64,000 nucleotides of DNA from an uncultured Kordia sp. (GTDB taxonomy: Bacteria > Bacteroidota > Bacteroidia > Flavobacteriales > Flavobacteriaceae), in NCBI RefSeq assembly GCF_947496985.1, contig NZ_CANMEZ010000002.1:248001-312000 (forward strand). The letters run 5' to 3'. The notes below the pieces were generated by a model. That model was given only the letters and a program-made list of their open reading frames with translations. It was not told the origin of the DNA and searched no databases. The position numbers were made by a program, and so were the translations under genes. Positions 33,889 to 43,056 of this stretch are shown piece by piece. How positions within the stretch are numbered: the stretch's first letter is position 1; each line of letters begins with the position of its first letter.

Positions 33889-34568
33889 AAAAAGACACAA
33901 TCAAATTATTGCTTGCCGAAGATGAACCTGCGTTGGGTCAAATAGTGAAAGAAAGTTTAGAATCACGTGATTTTGAAGTGTTTTTATGTGAAAATGGTGA
34001 AGAAGCGTATAAAACCTATCAAAAAGAAAAACCTGAAATTTTAGTATTGGATGTAATGATGCCTAAAAAAGATGGTTTTACCTTAGCACAAGAGATTCGT
34101 CAAGAAAATCAACATATTCCTATCATTTTTTTAACAGCAAAGTCACAAGTAAAAGATGTTGTTGAAGGTTTTCAACATGGTGGAAACGATTATGTCAAAA
34201 AACCGTTTAGCATGGAAGAATTGATTGTTCGCATTCATGCACTATTAGATCGAATTCATACCAAAAAAGATCATACACAAATTTCTATTGGCGATTATAC
34301 TTTTAATCACACCAAGCAACAATTGATTCACAATAAAGAAGTTACACAACTAACACATCGTGAATCTGAATTACTTTTTTACTTATCAGAAAAACGAAAT
34401 GCAGTATTAGACAGAACATTTATTCTCAACAAACTTTGGGGAGATGACGACTTTTTTAATGCGCGAAGCATGGATGTTTTTATTACTAAACTTCGTAAAA
34501 AGTTAAAGAATGACGATGCTATTCAGATTGTAAATGTGAGAGGTTTTGGATATAAGTTGATTTGTTAA
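33885..34568 (+). CDS. OmpR-family response regulator
   Basis: 227 residues. Receiver domain 1-120 with acidic pocket AEDE, phosphoacceptor Asp in ILVLDVMMPKKDGFTLAQEI near residue 56, and Thr and Lys of IIFLTAKSQ and YVKKPFSMEEL. A winged-helix DNA-binding domain occupies 130-227 (LTHRESELLFYLSEKRNAVLDR, RSMDVFITKLRKKL, VNVRGFGYKL). It overlaps the kinase gene by 4 bp. The tandem repeats at 32309-32338 are its most likely binding site, which would give autoregulation and control of the divergent GLPGLI operon. Confidence 0.95.
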   Translation: MKKDTIKLLLAEDEPALGQIVKESLESRDFEVFLCENGEEAYKTYQKEKPEILVLDVMMPKKDGFTLAQEIRQENQHIPIIFLTAKSQVKDVVEGFQHGGNDYVKKPFSMEELIVRIHALLDRIHTKKDHTQISIGDYTFNHTKQQLIHNKEVTQLTHRESELLFYLSEKRNAVLDRTFILNKLWGDDDFFNARSMDVFITKLRKKLKNDDAIQIVNVRGFGYKLIC

Positions 34569-34617
34569 AATAGTATTGAGTGATGAGATATTAGTATTGA
34601 GATAGTTTTCCCGAGTT

Positions 34618-34653
34618 CGTCATGCAGAACTTGATTCGGTTTATCAGAATCTT
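34618..34653. repeat. Dispersed intergenic repeat (copy 2)
   Basis: GTCATGCAGAACTTGATT (34619-34636) followed by CGG..ATCAGAATC matches the element at 21757-21815 read on its minus strand. It is in the intergenic region between the response regulator and a secreted protein gene. Confidence 0.45.
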
Positions 34654-34744
34654 AAACAATCATTTTCAAGTTAAAATATTGCTACATTTTCACATTGTAA
34701 AATTGTTTCATCAATTATGGCGCATTTTTTGTAATTTGCCAATC

Positions 34745-35536
34745 ATGAAATACCTGATTCTTTGTTTTTTCTTATGTTGTTCAATAACTATGCTTGGACA
34801 GAAAACAATTTCTGCTACGTTGCAACAGAAAGATAGTTTGTCTGTTGACCAATTTGTAGCAATGGACAATTTTGGAGCTTCTTACGTGATTCAAGATAAT
34901 ATTCTGATCAAAAAGAAAGACAAAAAAAAATGGCAATACAATAATTTTCAGCTTGGCGAAATCACTTCTGTAGATATTTTAAATCCGTTAAAAATCACAT
35001 TATTTTATAGTGATTTCAATACTGTTATTATTTTAGATAACACACTGAACGAAATCAAGCGAATTGATTTTAACATCATTACCGATTTTAAAAATTTAGC
35101 TTCTGCCACCACAGCAACCGATCGTAACTTGTGGGTTTTTGACACCAATACACAACAATTAGAAGTCTTTAATTACGTTCAGGAAAAAACACCTATTCAG
35201 AATTTACCAATTTCAGAAAAGTTTATCACACAAAAAAGTAATTATAATTATTGTAGAGTGTTGACAGAAACCACATTGTACACTTATAACATTTATGGAA
35301 GTTTATTAACGCAGCAAGATTTGACTGGCGTAACGGACTTTTCCATGACAAATACAGAAGTTATCTTTTTAAAAGAAAAAAAGTTGTACTATTCCTTTGA
35401 AAAAGACGTTTATCTTATAAATTTACCTTCTGACAGAATTGCTATAAAACAGTTTTCGCTTCACGATGATATCTTGTATATTTACGACGGAATTGTATTA
35501 TATCAGTTTCAACTCAAAAAACCAACAAAAGAATAA
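34745..35536 (+). CDS. Secreted protein of unknown function
   Basis: 263 residues from the ATG at 34745, where a signal peptide starts (MKYLILCFFLCCSITMLGQ); the open frame extends upstream to 34622 but that part is not signal-like and overlaps a repeat. The mature protein reads as repeated beta strands with periodic hydrophobic and aromatic residues (YVIQDNILIKKKDKKKWQY, NLWVFDTNTQQLEVFNY, LYYSFEKDVYLINLPS, ILYIYDGIVLYQFQL), suggesting a beta-propeller. No family name can be given with confidence. The gene ends 77 bp before the deoxynucleoside kinase gene in the same direction. Confidence 0.75.
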   Translation: MKYLILCFFLCCSITMLGQKTISATLQQKDSLSVDQFVAMDNFGASYVIQDNILIKKKDKKKWQYNNFQLGEITSVDILNPLKITLFYSDFNTVIILDNTLNEIKRIDFNIITDFKNLASATTATDRNLWVFDTNTQQLEVFNYVQEKTPIQNLPISEKFITQKSNYNYCRVLTETTLYTYNIYGSLLTQQDLTGVTDFSMTNTEVIFLKEKKLYYSFEKDVYLINLPSDRIAIKQFSLHDDILYIYDGIVLYQFQLKKPTKE

Positions 35537-35613
35537 ATAGAACGAATATTTTTAGAATCAATTGTAAAATCCAACAGTCTGATTTTAAAGCAAACACCTA
35601 ATTACACAATCAC

Positions 35614-36228
35614 ATGCACGTTGCAATTGCAGGAAATATTGGCGCTGGTAAAACAACTCTAACAAAACTATTAGCAAAACATTACAAATGGGAACCTCAT
35701 TTTGAAGATGTAGTAGATAATCCGTATTTGGATGATTTTTACACACAAATGGAACGTTGGAGCTTTAATCTTCAAATTTATTTCTTAAACAGTCGTTTTA
35801 GACAAGTTTTACAAATTCGCGAAAGCGGAAAAAAGATCATTCAAGATCGTACTATTTATGAAGATGCACATATTTTTGCACCAAACCTTCATGCGATGGG
35901 ATTAATGACAAATCGTGATTATGAAAATTATCAATCACTATTTGAATTAATGCAAAAATTGGTAGATGCACCAGATTTGTTAATCTATTTACGCGCAGAT
36001 ATTTCTACTTTGGTCGCACAAATTCACAAACGTGGACGCGATTATGAAAATTCTATCAGTATTGATTATTTAAGTAGATTGAACGAACGCTATGAAGCTT
36101 GGATTTCAAAATACAATCAAGGAAAGTTATTAATTATTGATGTTGACAATTTAGATTTTGTAGATAATCCTGAAGATTTAGGAAGTGTTATCAATAAAAT
36201 AGACGCAGAAATACACGGATTGTTTTAA
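35614..36228 (+). CDS. Deoxynucleoside kinase
   Basis: 204 residues, the normal dNK/dGK-dAK length. The P-loop is IAGNIGAGKTTLTKLL near residues 4-19. Family motifs follow: WSFNLQIYFLNSRF near 49, the DR[ST] motif in IIQDRTIYEDAHIF near 76, and the lid Arg in HKRGRDYENSI near 145. It phosphorylates deoxynucleosides to monophosphates for salvage; purine or pyrimidine preference cannot be settled by eye. A strong terminator follows at 36250. Confidence 0.93.
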   Translation: MHVAIAGNIGAGKTTLTKLLAKHYKWEPHFEDVVDNPYLDDFYTQMERWSFNLQIYFLNSRFRQVLQIRESGKKIIQDRTIYEDAHIFAPNLHAMGLMTNRDYENYQSLFELMQKLVDAPDLLIYLRADISTLVAQIHKRGRDYENSISIDYLSRLNERYEAWISKYNQGKLLIIDVDNLDFVDNPEDLGSVINKIDAEIHGLF

Positions 36229-36249
36229 AAACAATTTCCGATATAAATA

Positions 36250-36281
36250 CAAAAGCCATTCTGTTACGAATGGCTTTTTTT
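36250..36281. terminator. Terminator after the deoxynucleoside kinase gene
   Basis: AAAAGCCATTC / GAATGGCTTTT stem with a short TGTTAC loop and T8. It also ends the minus-strand peptide gene 36288-36527, whose stop is only 7 bp away. Confidence 0.88.
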
Positions 36282-36287
36282 TGGTAA

Positions 36288-36527
36288 TTAGCACCAGTTG
36301 TTACATGTACGACAGTGTAATGGATCACTAGCTGGGTGATCGTTTGTATAGCAACGATCAGAAACACAGTTAACTGTACCACAATTTCCCGTTCCACAAT
36401 TGTTAGTTCCGCAATTTCCTGTTCCACATAAAACAGGAGCTGTAACATAACCTCCGCTAATAGATTCTAAGTTAGAAACTCGATTTTTCCCTAATGACAA
36501 TTTCGTTGTTAACTTCTTTTTTTTCAT
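36288..36527 (-). CDS. GG-leader peptide precursor with repeated Cys core
   Basis: 79 residues. Leader of 26 residues: MKKKKLTTKLSLGKNRVSNL then ESISGG, the L-S-L-x-K ... GG pattern of Bacteroidota class I lanthipeptide-like precursors. The core contains nine Cys and a near-perfect array of four pentapeptides GT(G/N/V)NC, followed by a C-terminal part with HC, TC and WC. Repeats of this sort suggest regular ring formation or metal binding. It is convergent with the deoxynucleoside kinase gene and shares its terminator. No modification or export gene is near. Whether the core is modified is unknown. Confidence 0.75.
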   Translation of the reverse strand: MKKKKLTTKLSLGKNRVSNLESISGGYVTAPVLCGTGNCGTNNCGTGNCGTVNCVSDRCYTNDHPASDPLHCRTCNNWC

Positions 36528-36851
36528 GATATAAAATTTTAATGATTATGTAATAAATGTATATGGTTAAATTTTTAATAGCAATAAGTAGTAGTGCCAA
36601 TTTATAAATGGGAGGCACAATTTCTCCGTACAACATATTTTTTCACAGCCTAAAATTCAATTTGTAAAAGCTGTCATGATTGTACTTTTCTCATGGTATA
36701 AATTTACAATTGTTAACTCCCATGAAGTTACTAACTTATACTACTGACAATCAACATTTAACCTTACCATTTATACGTGTATACACGAAAAAATACGAGT
36801 TCTGCTCAAAATTGTTTAATTTTCTATTCTTAAAAGCCATTTTATACACTT
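36528..36851. other. Intergenic region between divergent genes
   Basis: 324 bp of AT-rich DNA between the minus-strand peptide gene and the plus-strand 834-residue protein. An open frame at 36680-36868 has no protein-like composition. It must hold two promoters, but I see no element matching TTTG / TANNTTTG well on either strand. Confidence 0.5.
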
Positions 36852-39356
36852 ATGCTCAACTTTTTTAAAGGATCAAAAGACAAGAACAAAAAAACAATTG
36901 CCAAACTCTATGTTACCGATGATTTTTCTGTAGAAGATTTAAAATCGCCTTTAATAAGCTTTTTTGAAGCTTCAGCCATAACGGATGCTACATTTAAAGA
37001 AGTTCGCAATGGTTTCACGGTTGATTATTCCAAAACTGACAATGAAAAGAACAGTTTAATTACGGCTTCCCGATTGCAAATATTACAAAACGAATCCATT
37101 GTATATGTTTCAGCGGAAACCTTGGAAATAAATCCTACAACCTATGAAGAACATAAGGAAGCGGCTGATTTTAAACTAGAAACACAGTCATTTTTCATAC
37201 AACTACAAGAATTTCTTCTAGTACTTCAGAACGATCATTTGTATGCATTAAACAATGAAGAAGCAATTTCATTTGTTCCCTCGCTTTCGTTGACAACAAA
37301 AAACTATATTTTCCATCAATTACAAGTATCTGAGTATGTATTGAGTATTTTAGGTATTAGTGAATTGGCTTCAAAAGATGAAAATAATAGCTATCCAAAA
37401 GATATAACTTGGCATCTTGTCATCACTTCCGTGAGAACGCTCATTGTTGGAAAACTTCCAAATAGTAACACGATTACCATTGACATTTCGAGCGAAAGCT
37501 TCATGATTGAAAATAGAACGGGAAAAGATAAAATCACTACTGATTCCATAGTATTCTATACAGAATTTATGAACGATACTTTATACCATGAATTGCTACC
37601 TGTTATTGAAAATACAGGAAATAGAATTGGTCTCTTCGGAGATATTTTAGTCAAAAAATACAATAAGAAAGAAACACATTTAGCATTAGCTTCCCGTTTG
37701 TTTCAATTGCAAAGTACTACTTCCAACTTATTAAGTAATGAATTAAAAAGTGATCTAATTCTGCATTTAAAACGTTTGAAAATTACAGAAGAACAACTAG
37801 AAGGCATTTTAGCTGTTTTCACAAAACATACACAAACACATGATAGTTTTGGCGAAAATTTGGTCGCTATTATGAATGATTGGCAACTTTCATTTGAAGA
37901 ACAAAAAAACATATTGAACATATTGCAACCGTTTCAAAAAAAGGAAACAGCTTTACATACAATCAAGTTTCACGATCACTTTTATCAATTGTTTAGTGCG
38001 AAAGAAAAAAAGGAAGAAATCATTTTTGAATTCAACCTAAATTATGCCAAACATTTAAACAATGCAGCTCGATTTCCAGAAGCAATTGCATTGTATAAAA
38101 TAATATACGAAACGCTTCCTGATGATAGTATTACGGATTTGTTACCAACAAATACAACAAATCTTTTAGAAGGTGAAGGTGGACAACAGTTAAAAATTAC
38201 AATCCTAGAGTCTATCTTATATATTCAACAACAGTTAGAAGAAGATAGTTCCGAAACAGTGCATGAACTTGCCGAATTGCAACCGTTGAAACAATCGCGA
38301 ATTGAAGCTTTACTCACACATAAAAAACATCAAAAAAAAGCACAAATTATACAAGAAGTATTACACGCAAAAGTGTTGACTACTACAGCTATTGAACATT
38401 CCAATCAATATGAGCGCTTGGAAAAAGCAGCAGTTTTAGAAGAAGTCGTTCCAAGTTGTTTTAAGAATGCTACAGGTTTTTTTGATTCCTTAAATAACTT
38501 CATTGCAGCGTTAAACCCACCTGATTATGAATCGGTTATTTCTTTTTCAGATCGATTAAACACACACAATTATCCTGAAATCATGGAACGCATTACAGCT
38601 ATTTGCTATGCATTACAAATGAATGTTCCTGAATGTTATATTGGACGCGGCACCTATGCTACTGCTGTAATTGGTGTAGAAGGGAAACCTTCTTTTTTAA
38701 TGATTGGAGTTGATTTTTTAGATCCTGAACATGCACGTTATTTAGAAGTAAATGCACTTATATTTTTAATTGCCATTGAATTGGCTCATATGTATTTTGA
38801 ACATTCAAAAATTACCTCAACAGATGTTTGGCGTGGTGCGGCTGATAAAGGTTTTACAGTAGTAAGCATGCTATTAACGGTATTACCATTTGTTGGGAAT
38901 ATTGGTAAAATCTTTGGAAACATTGCAAGTGTTGAAAAATATGGTAAGATTATCAATCGTGTGGAACAAGTTGCCAATGTTGCCGAAAAGGGACAAGGAA
39001 TTATAGAAGTCAGTGAAAAGTATAATTTGAATCCTTTTAGTAAAGATAAATCACAAGCAAACGATTCTCAAAATTTATTAATTACCTCTAGATTGATGGA
39101 AATTGTTGCAGATAAAGTCGCACTATTGTTTTGCGATGATTTAAAAGCTGCTGTAAAAGGTTTATTGGTTGGCACAAAAAGTTTTGAACAAGATTATCAT
39201 ATCATTTCCCAATATGGCGTAGAAGCCTTTTTAGCGCGTACTGATGAAGAAGGTGAATTTGTTCATCAGGAAATAATTATTCGCTTAAGAAGTATGTGTG
39301 CTTTCTACTTGTCTGATACTTTTGAAAATTTAAAAAAACAAATGAATTCCCTATAA
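36852..39356 (+). CDS. Large soluble protein with degenerate zinc-metallopeptidase-like motif
   Basis: 834 residues, no signal peptide. The N-terminal ~400 residues are mixed and unrecognised. The middle (~400-520) has a TPR-like pair (FEFNLNYAKHLNNAARFPEAIALYKIIYE) followed by helices. The C-terminal third resembles M48-type peptidases around residues 590-650: MNVPECYIGRGTYATAVIGV, then LIAIELAHMYFEHSK. The zinc motif HExxH is reduced to IELAH, lacking the first His, so catalysis is unlikely. A glycine-rich hydrophobic stretch (FTVVSMLLTVLPFVGNIGKI) follows, and a further domain closes the protein. The next gene, a methyltransferase, begins 7 bp later, so the two are co-transcribed. Function unknown. 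Confidence 0.75.
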   Translation: MLNFFKGSKDKNKKTIAKLYVTDDFSVEDLKSPLISFFEASAITDATFKEVRNGFTVDYSKTDNEKNSLITASRLQILQNESIVYVSAETLEINPTTYEEHKEAADFKLETQSFFIQLQEFLLVLQNDHLYALNNEEAISFVPSLSLTTKNYIFHQLQVSEYVLSILGISELASKDENNSYPKDITWHLVITSVRTLIVGKLPNSNTITIDISSESFMIENRTGKDKITTDSIVFYTEFMNDTLYHELLPVIENTGNRIGLFGDILVKKYNKKETHLALASRLFQLQSTTSNLLSNELKSDLILHLKRLKITEEQLEGILAVFTKHTQTHDSFGENLVAIMNDWQLSFEEQKNILNILQPFQKKETALHTIKFHDHFYQLFSAKEKKEEIIFEFNLNYAKHLNNAARFPEAIALYKIIYETLPDDSITDLLPTNTTNLLEGEGGQQLKITILESILYIQQQLEEDSSETVHELAELQPLKQSRIEALLTHKKHQKKAQIIQEVLHAKVLTTTAIEHSNQYERLEKAAVLEEVVPSCFKNATGFFDSLNNFIAALNPPDYESVISFSDRLNTHNYPEIMERITAICYALQMNVPECYIGRGTYATAVIGVEGKPSFLMIGVDFLDPEHARYLEVNALIFLIAIELAHMYFEHSKITSTDVWRGAADKGFTVVSMLLTVLPFVGNIGKIFGNIASVEKYGKIINRVEQVANVAEKGQGIIEVSEKYNLNPFSKDKSQANDSQNLLITSRLMEIVADKVALLFCDDLKAAVKGLLVGTKSFEQDYHIISQYGVEAFLARTDEEGEFVHQEIIIRLRSMCAFYLSDTFENLKKQMNSL

Positions 39357-39362
39357 AACTCT

Positions 39363-39854
39363 ATGAAATCACAAACTGTATTTACATCATTAGGCGAACC
39401 ATATGAGCTTACTCCTAATGAAGTTGTATTGGAAAAACTACGACTTTTAAATTTGCAAGATGGAGAAGTTCTTTTAGATTTAGGTTGTGGTGATGCCAGA
39501 AGTTTACTTGCTGCTCGAAAAATTGCAGATGTAACTTGTATTGGTTATGAAATATTACCAATTGCTTTGGAAGCTGCCGCTGAAAATATTAAAAAAGAAA
39601 ATGCTACAGATACTATAGAAATTAGAGAAGAAGATTTTTTTCATGCTGATTTATGTAAAGTGAATGCAATTATTTTATACTTAACCAGAAATATGTTAGG
39701 GAAAATTTCCTTAAAGTTAGAAAACGAATTACCTGTAGGCACTCGAATTGTAACGCATGACTTTGATATTCCTGCTTGGGAAGCTGAAAAAATTGTTCAT
39801 TTCAAATCAAGTAAATCGATTCCGTTTACAATTTATTTATATCGACAGAAGTGA
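39363..39854 (+). CDS. Class I SAM-dependent methyltransferase
   Basis: 163 residues. The SAM-binding motif I is LLDLGCGDARSLLAARKI near residue 40, with the acidic motif II in CIGYEILPIALEAAAENI and motif IV around FFHADLCKVNAIILYL. Such short DOT1-like or Ubie-like methyltransferases (compare YTRNMLGKI-like NMLGKISLKLE) often act on protein or small-molecule substrates; the target is unknown. It is only 7 bp downstream of the 834-residue unknown, which suggests a joint function. Confidence 0.85.
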   Translation: MKSQTVFTSLGEPYELTPNEVVLEKLRLLNLQDGEVLLDLGCGDARSLLAARKIADVTCIGYEILPIALEAAAENIKKENATDTIEIREEDFFHADLCKVNAIILYLTRNMLGKISLKLENELPVGTRIVTHDFDIPAWEAEKIVHFKSSKSIPFTIYLYRQK

Positions 39855-39874
39855 TTTGTTTAATTTATAAGCAT

Positions 39875-39907
39875 AAAAAACAGCAACCTTTCGATTGCTG
39901 TTTTTTT
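39875..39907. terminator. Bidirectional terminator between methyltransferase and hppA
   Basis: AAACAGCAA / TTGCTGTTT stem, loop CCTTTCGA, with A6 and T7 flanks, between convergent stops at 39854 and 39928. Confidence 0.88.
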
Positions 39908-39927
39908 AAAATATAAAAAGTCGGTTC

Positions 39928-42219
39928 TTATAAATTCTCTTCTTTCATTGTAACTACATTCAATGCTACATCTGCTTTTGAAGCTTCTTCAGCATTTACT
40001 TGAATCACATTTTTGTTTACTTCTTCTGCAGTTGCAGTATCATTTGAATGACCTCCTAAGATTGGTGCAATTACCAACCCGATTAAACAAGTTAACTTAA
40101 TTAAGATGTTCATTGATGGTCCAGAAGTATCTTTGAAAGGATCTCCAACTGTATCACCAGTTACAGCAGCTTTATGCGCGTCTGAACCTTTATATGTCAT
40201 TTCTCCGTTGATTTCAACACCAGCTTCAAATGATTTCTTAGCGTTATCCCAAGCTCCACCAGCATTGTTTTGGAAAATTGCCCAAAGTACACCACTTACG
40301 GTAACTCCTGCCATATATCCACCTAACATTTCAGCAATTGCTAAGTTATCCATTCCAAAAATCATTGGAATAAATGCAATTGCTAATGGGAATCCTATTG
40401 TTAATAATCCAGGTAACATCATTTCTTTTAATGATGCTTTTGTAGAAATTGCCACACATTTATCATATTCTGGCTTTCCAGTACCTTCCATAATTCCTGC
40501 AATTTCTTTGAATTGACGACGAACTTCGTATACCATTTCCATCGCTGCTTTTCCTACGGCATTCATTGCTAAGGCAGAGAATACTACTGGAATCATCCCT
40601 CCAACAAATAACATGGCTAATACTGGCGCTTTAAAGATGTTGATTCCTTCAATTCCTGTAAATGTTACGTATGCTGCAAATAATGCTAACGATGTTAATG
40701 CTGCAGAAGCAATAGCAAACCCTTTTCCTGTTGCTGCTGTTGTATTTCCTACTGAATCTAAGATATCAGTACGTTCTCTTACGATTGGATCTTGTTCACT
40801 CATTTCAGCAATTCCTCCTGCGTTATCTGCAATAGGTCCGAAAGCGTCAATTGCTAATTGCATTGCTGTTGTTGCCATCATTGCAGAAGCGGCCAAAGCA
40901 ACTCCATAGAATCCTGCTAAAGCGTATGATGCCCAAATAGCACCTGCAAATAATAATACTGATGGGAATGTAGAAATCATTCCTGTTGCTAAACCTGCAA
41001 TGATATTTGTTCCTGCTCCAGTACTTGATTTTTGAACAATTTCTAAGATTGGTTTTTTACCTAATCCTGTATAATATTCTGTTACAGAAGAAATAACTCC
41101 TCCCACAAATAAACCAACTAACGTAGCATAGAATACACGCATTGCTGATACTTCAACTTTTCCTTCTCCGAAGAATTCCATTGTCATTGTTTCAGGAAGC
41201 ATATATACACATAATCCGAAACATGCTGCTGCAACTAAAACAATTGATGTCCAGTTTCCAACATTTAAAGCGCCCATAACTTGCTTTTCTTTCGCTTCGT
41301 TACTTTTGATCTTTACTAACATTGTTCCGATAATAGAAATAATAATTCCTGCTCCTGCAATTGCCATAGGTAATAATACAGGACCAATTCCAGCAAAACC
41401 TTCTGCTGTAATATCTCCACCCATATCTTTTATGATATAGTTTCCTAATACCATTGCGGCTAATACTGTTGCTACGTACGAACCAAATAAATCAGCTCCC
41501 ATACCTGCAACATCTCCAACATTGTCCCCTACGTTATCAGCAATTGTAGCTGGGTTACGAGGATCATCTTCCGGAATTCCTGCTTCTACTTTTCCAACTA
41601 AGTCAGCTCCAACATCTGCTGCTTTTGTATAGATTCCTCCACCAACACGTGCAAATAATGCAATTGATTCTGCTCCAAGAGAGAATCCCGCTAGTGTTTC
41701 TAGTACAATTGTCATATCATCTGTAGACGTCCAAGTGCTTCCCATAAAGTATTGGTAGAAAAGAATAAAGAACGCTGTTAATCCTAAAACTGCTAAACCT
41801 GCAACTCCAAGTCCCATAACAGTTCCACCTCCAAAAGATATTTTTAAAGCATTTGGTAAACTTGTTCGTGCTGCTTGCGTTGTTCTAACATTTGTTTTGG
41901 TAGCAATTTTCATTCCTACGTTTCCAGCGTATGCAGAAAAGATAGCTCCAAAAATAAATGCGATTACAATTAGCCAATGTGTTGTATCTACTACTATAGA
42001 AACAACAAATAACGCGATACTTACAATTACTACAAATATTGCTAGTAAGCGGTATTCTGCATTTAAGAACGCCAAAGCGCCTTCATATATATGATCTGAG
42101 ATCTCTTTCATTTTACCGTCACCGGCATCTTGTTTCATGACCCAAGATTTTTTGATAAGCATGTAGATTAAGCCTAGTGCTGCTGCAACTATTGGCATAT
42201 AAATCATCATTGATTCCAT
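39928..42219 (-). CDS. hppA: Membrane-bound ion-pumping pyrophosphatase, K+-dependent type
   Basis: 763 residues with about 16 membrane helices. The pyrophosphate site is in DVGADLVGKVEAGIPEDD followed by NVGDNVGDVAGMGADLFGSY, and a second conserved block is in DPFKDTSGPSMNIL near the C-terminus. GNTTAATGKGFAIASAALTS has Ala where K+-independent enzymes have Lys (GNTTKA), so it should need K+. It pumps H+ or Na+ across the inner membrane using pyrophosphate; many K+-dependent members pump Na+, which would suit a marine bacterium, but ion choice is not determined here. It follows the soluble pyrophosphatase gene across a terminator. Confidence 0.94.
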   Translation of the reverse strand: MESMMIYMPIVAAALGLIYMLIKKSWVMKQDAGDGKMKEISDHIYEGALAFLNAEYRLLAIFVVIVSIALFVVSIVVDTTHWLIVIAFIFGAIFSAYAGNVGMKIATKTNVRTTQAARTSLPNALKISFGGGTVMGLGVAGLAVLGLTAFFILFYQYFMGSTWTSTDDMTIVLETLAGFSLGAESIALFARVGGGIYTKAADVGADLVGKVEAGIPEDDPRNPATIADNVGDNVGDVAGMGADLFGSYVATVLAAMVLGNYIIKDMGGDITAEGFAGIGPVLLPMAIAGAGIIISIIGTMLVKIKSNEAKEKQVMGALNVGNWTSIVLVAAACFGLCVYMLPETMTMEFFGEGKVEVSAMRVFYATLVGLFVGGVISSVTEYYTGLGKKPILEIVQKSSTGAGTNIIAGLATGMISTFPSVLLFAGAIWASYALAGFYGVALAASAMMATTAMQLAIDAFGPIADNAGGIAEMSEQDPIVRERTDILDSVGNTTAATGKGFAIASAALTSLALFAAYVTFTGIEGINIFKAPVLAMLFVGGMIPVVFSALAMNAVGKAAMEMVYEVRRQFKEIAGIMEGTGKPEYDKCVAISTKASLKEMMLPGLLTIGFPLAIAFIPMIFGMDNLAIAEMLGGYMAGVTVSGVLWAIFQNNAGGAWDNAKKSFEAGVEINGEMTYKGSDAHKAAVTGDTVGDPFKDTSGPSMNILIKLTCLIGLVIAPILGGHSNDTATAEEVNKNVIQVNAEEASKADVALNVVTMKEENL

Positions 42220-42272
42220 ATTTTATTTGTTTGGTTTGTTAATTTGCGGCATAAATGTAACAAAATCAGGGA

Positions 42273-42310
42273 GAAAAAAAAACCTTCTAAATCGCTTTAG
42301 AAGGTTTTTT
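42273..42310 (-). terminator. Terminator between ppa and hppA
   Basis: AACCTTCTAAA / TTTAGAAGGTT, 11-bp stem with loop TCGC and A/T runs on both sides, 28 bp past the ppa stop. It separates ppa from hppA transcription. Confidence 0.87.
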
Positions 42311-42337
42311 ATTAATTATTTATTGTGTATGTAACTT

Positions 42338-42865
42338 TTAAATTGTGAAATCGCCATTAGCTTTATGTTCACTTGCTTCATAACGCTCGATACATTTATC
42401 TACAATTTCGTATGCTTCTTCAGCATTTCCCCATCCACCAACATCAACTTTTTTCTTTTCTAAATCTTTATATACTTGGAAGAAATGTGTAATTTCTTTG
42501 ATCCTGTGTGGATTTAAATCATCAATGTCTTCGTAACTATTCCAAATTGGATCACTTACAGGCACACATACTATTTTTTCATCTGGTCCTTTTTCATCTG
42601 CCATATGGAAAACTCCAATCGGTTTTACTTCCATTACACACATTGGGAATGTAGGTTCTGTTCCTAAAACTAACACATCTAATGGATCTCCATCTAGTGC
42701 TAATGTTTCTGGAATAAACCCGTAATCTCCAGGATACATCATTGATGAAAACAACATACGATCGAATCTAATTTTCTTTAAATCGAAGTCATATTCATAT
42801 TTATTTCTACTTCCTTTCGGGATCTCAATCAGCGCATCTAATGTTCTTTTCTCTTTAGCTGTCAT
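42338..42865 (-). CDS. ppa: Inorganic pyrophosphatase (family I)
   Basis: 175 residues from the ATG at 42865 (MTAKEKRTLDALIEIPKGSRNKYEYD). An upstream in-frame start at 42943 adds 26 residues unlike the family. The signature LDGDPLDVLVLG with its three metal-binding Asp is near residue 65, with PGDYGFIPETL just before and VPVSDPIWNSYEDIDDL after. It hydrolyses pyrophosphate in the cytoplasm to drive biosynthesis. Its direct neighbour is the ion-pumping pyrophosphatase, so the cell can either waste or conserve pyrophosphate energy. A terminator at 42273-42310 separates their transcripts. Confidence 0.94.
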   Translation of the reverse strand: MTAKEKRTLDALIEIPKGSRNKYEYDFDLKKIRFDRMLFSSMMYPGDYGFIPETLALDGDPLDVLVLGTEPTFPMCVMEVKPIGVFHMADEKGPDEKIVCVPVSDPIWNSYEDIDDLNPHRIKEITHFFQVYKDLEKKKVDVGGWGNAEEAYEIVDKCIERYEASEHKANGDFTI

Positions 42866-43056
42866 ATCTTCTTTTCTTACTCGTTTTTCTAAAATCGGGT
42901 GCAAATTTATGCAAAACCTATTGACTGACCAATCAAGTAACATTAATATTTTGTTAGATTTGTGTAATTATTACTGTAACAATACTATATTTCCTACCAC
43001 ATATATTTAGAATACTTTAATTTCATAATTAACATATTTATATCATAGTTAAATTC

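Noticed and set aside
36191-36448. Minus-strand frame overlapping the deoxynucleoside kinase end and the peptide gene
   Set aside because: It is an alternative frame of the GTxNC repeat gene; the other frame has the leader peptide and GG site.
36680-36868. 62-residue plus-strand frame before the 834-residue protein
   Set aside because: Composition is not protein-like and it overlaps the start of the next gene.
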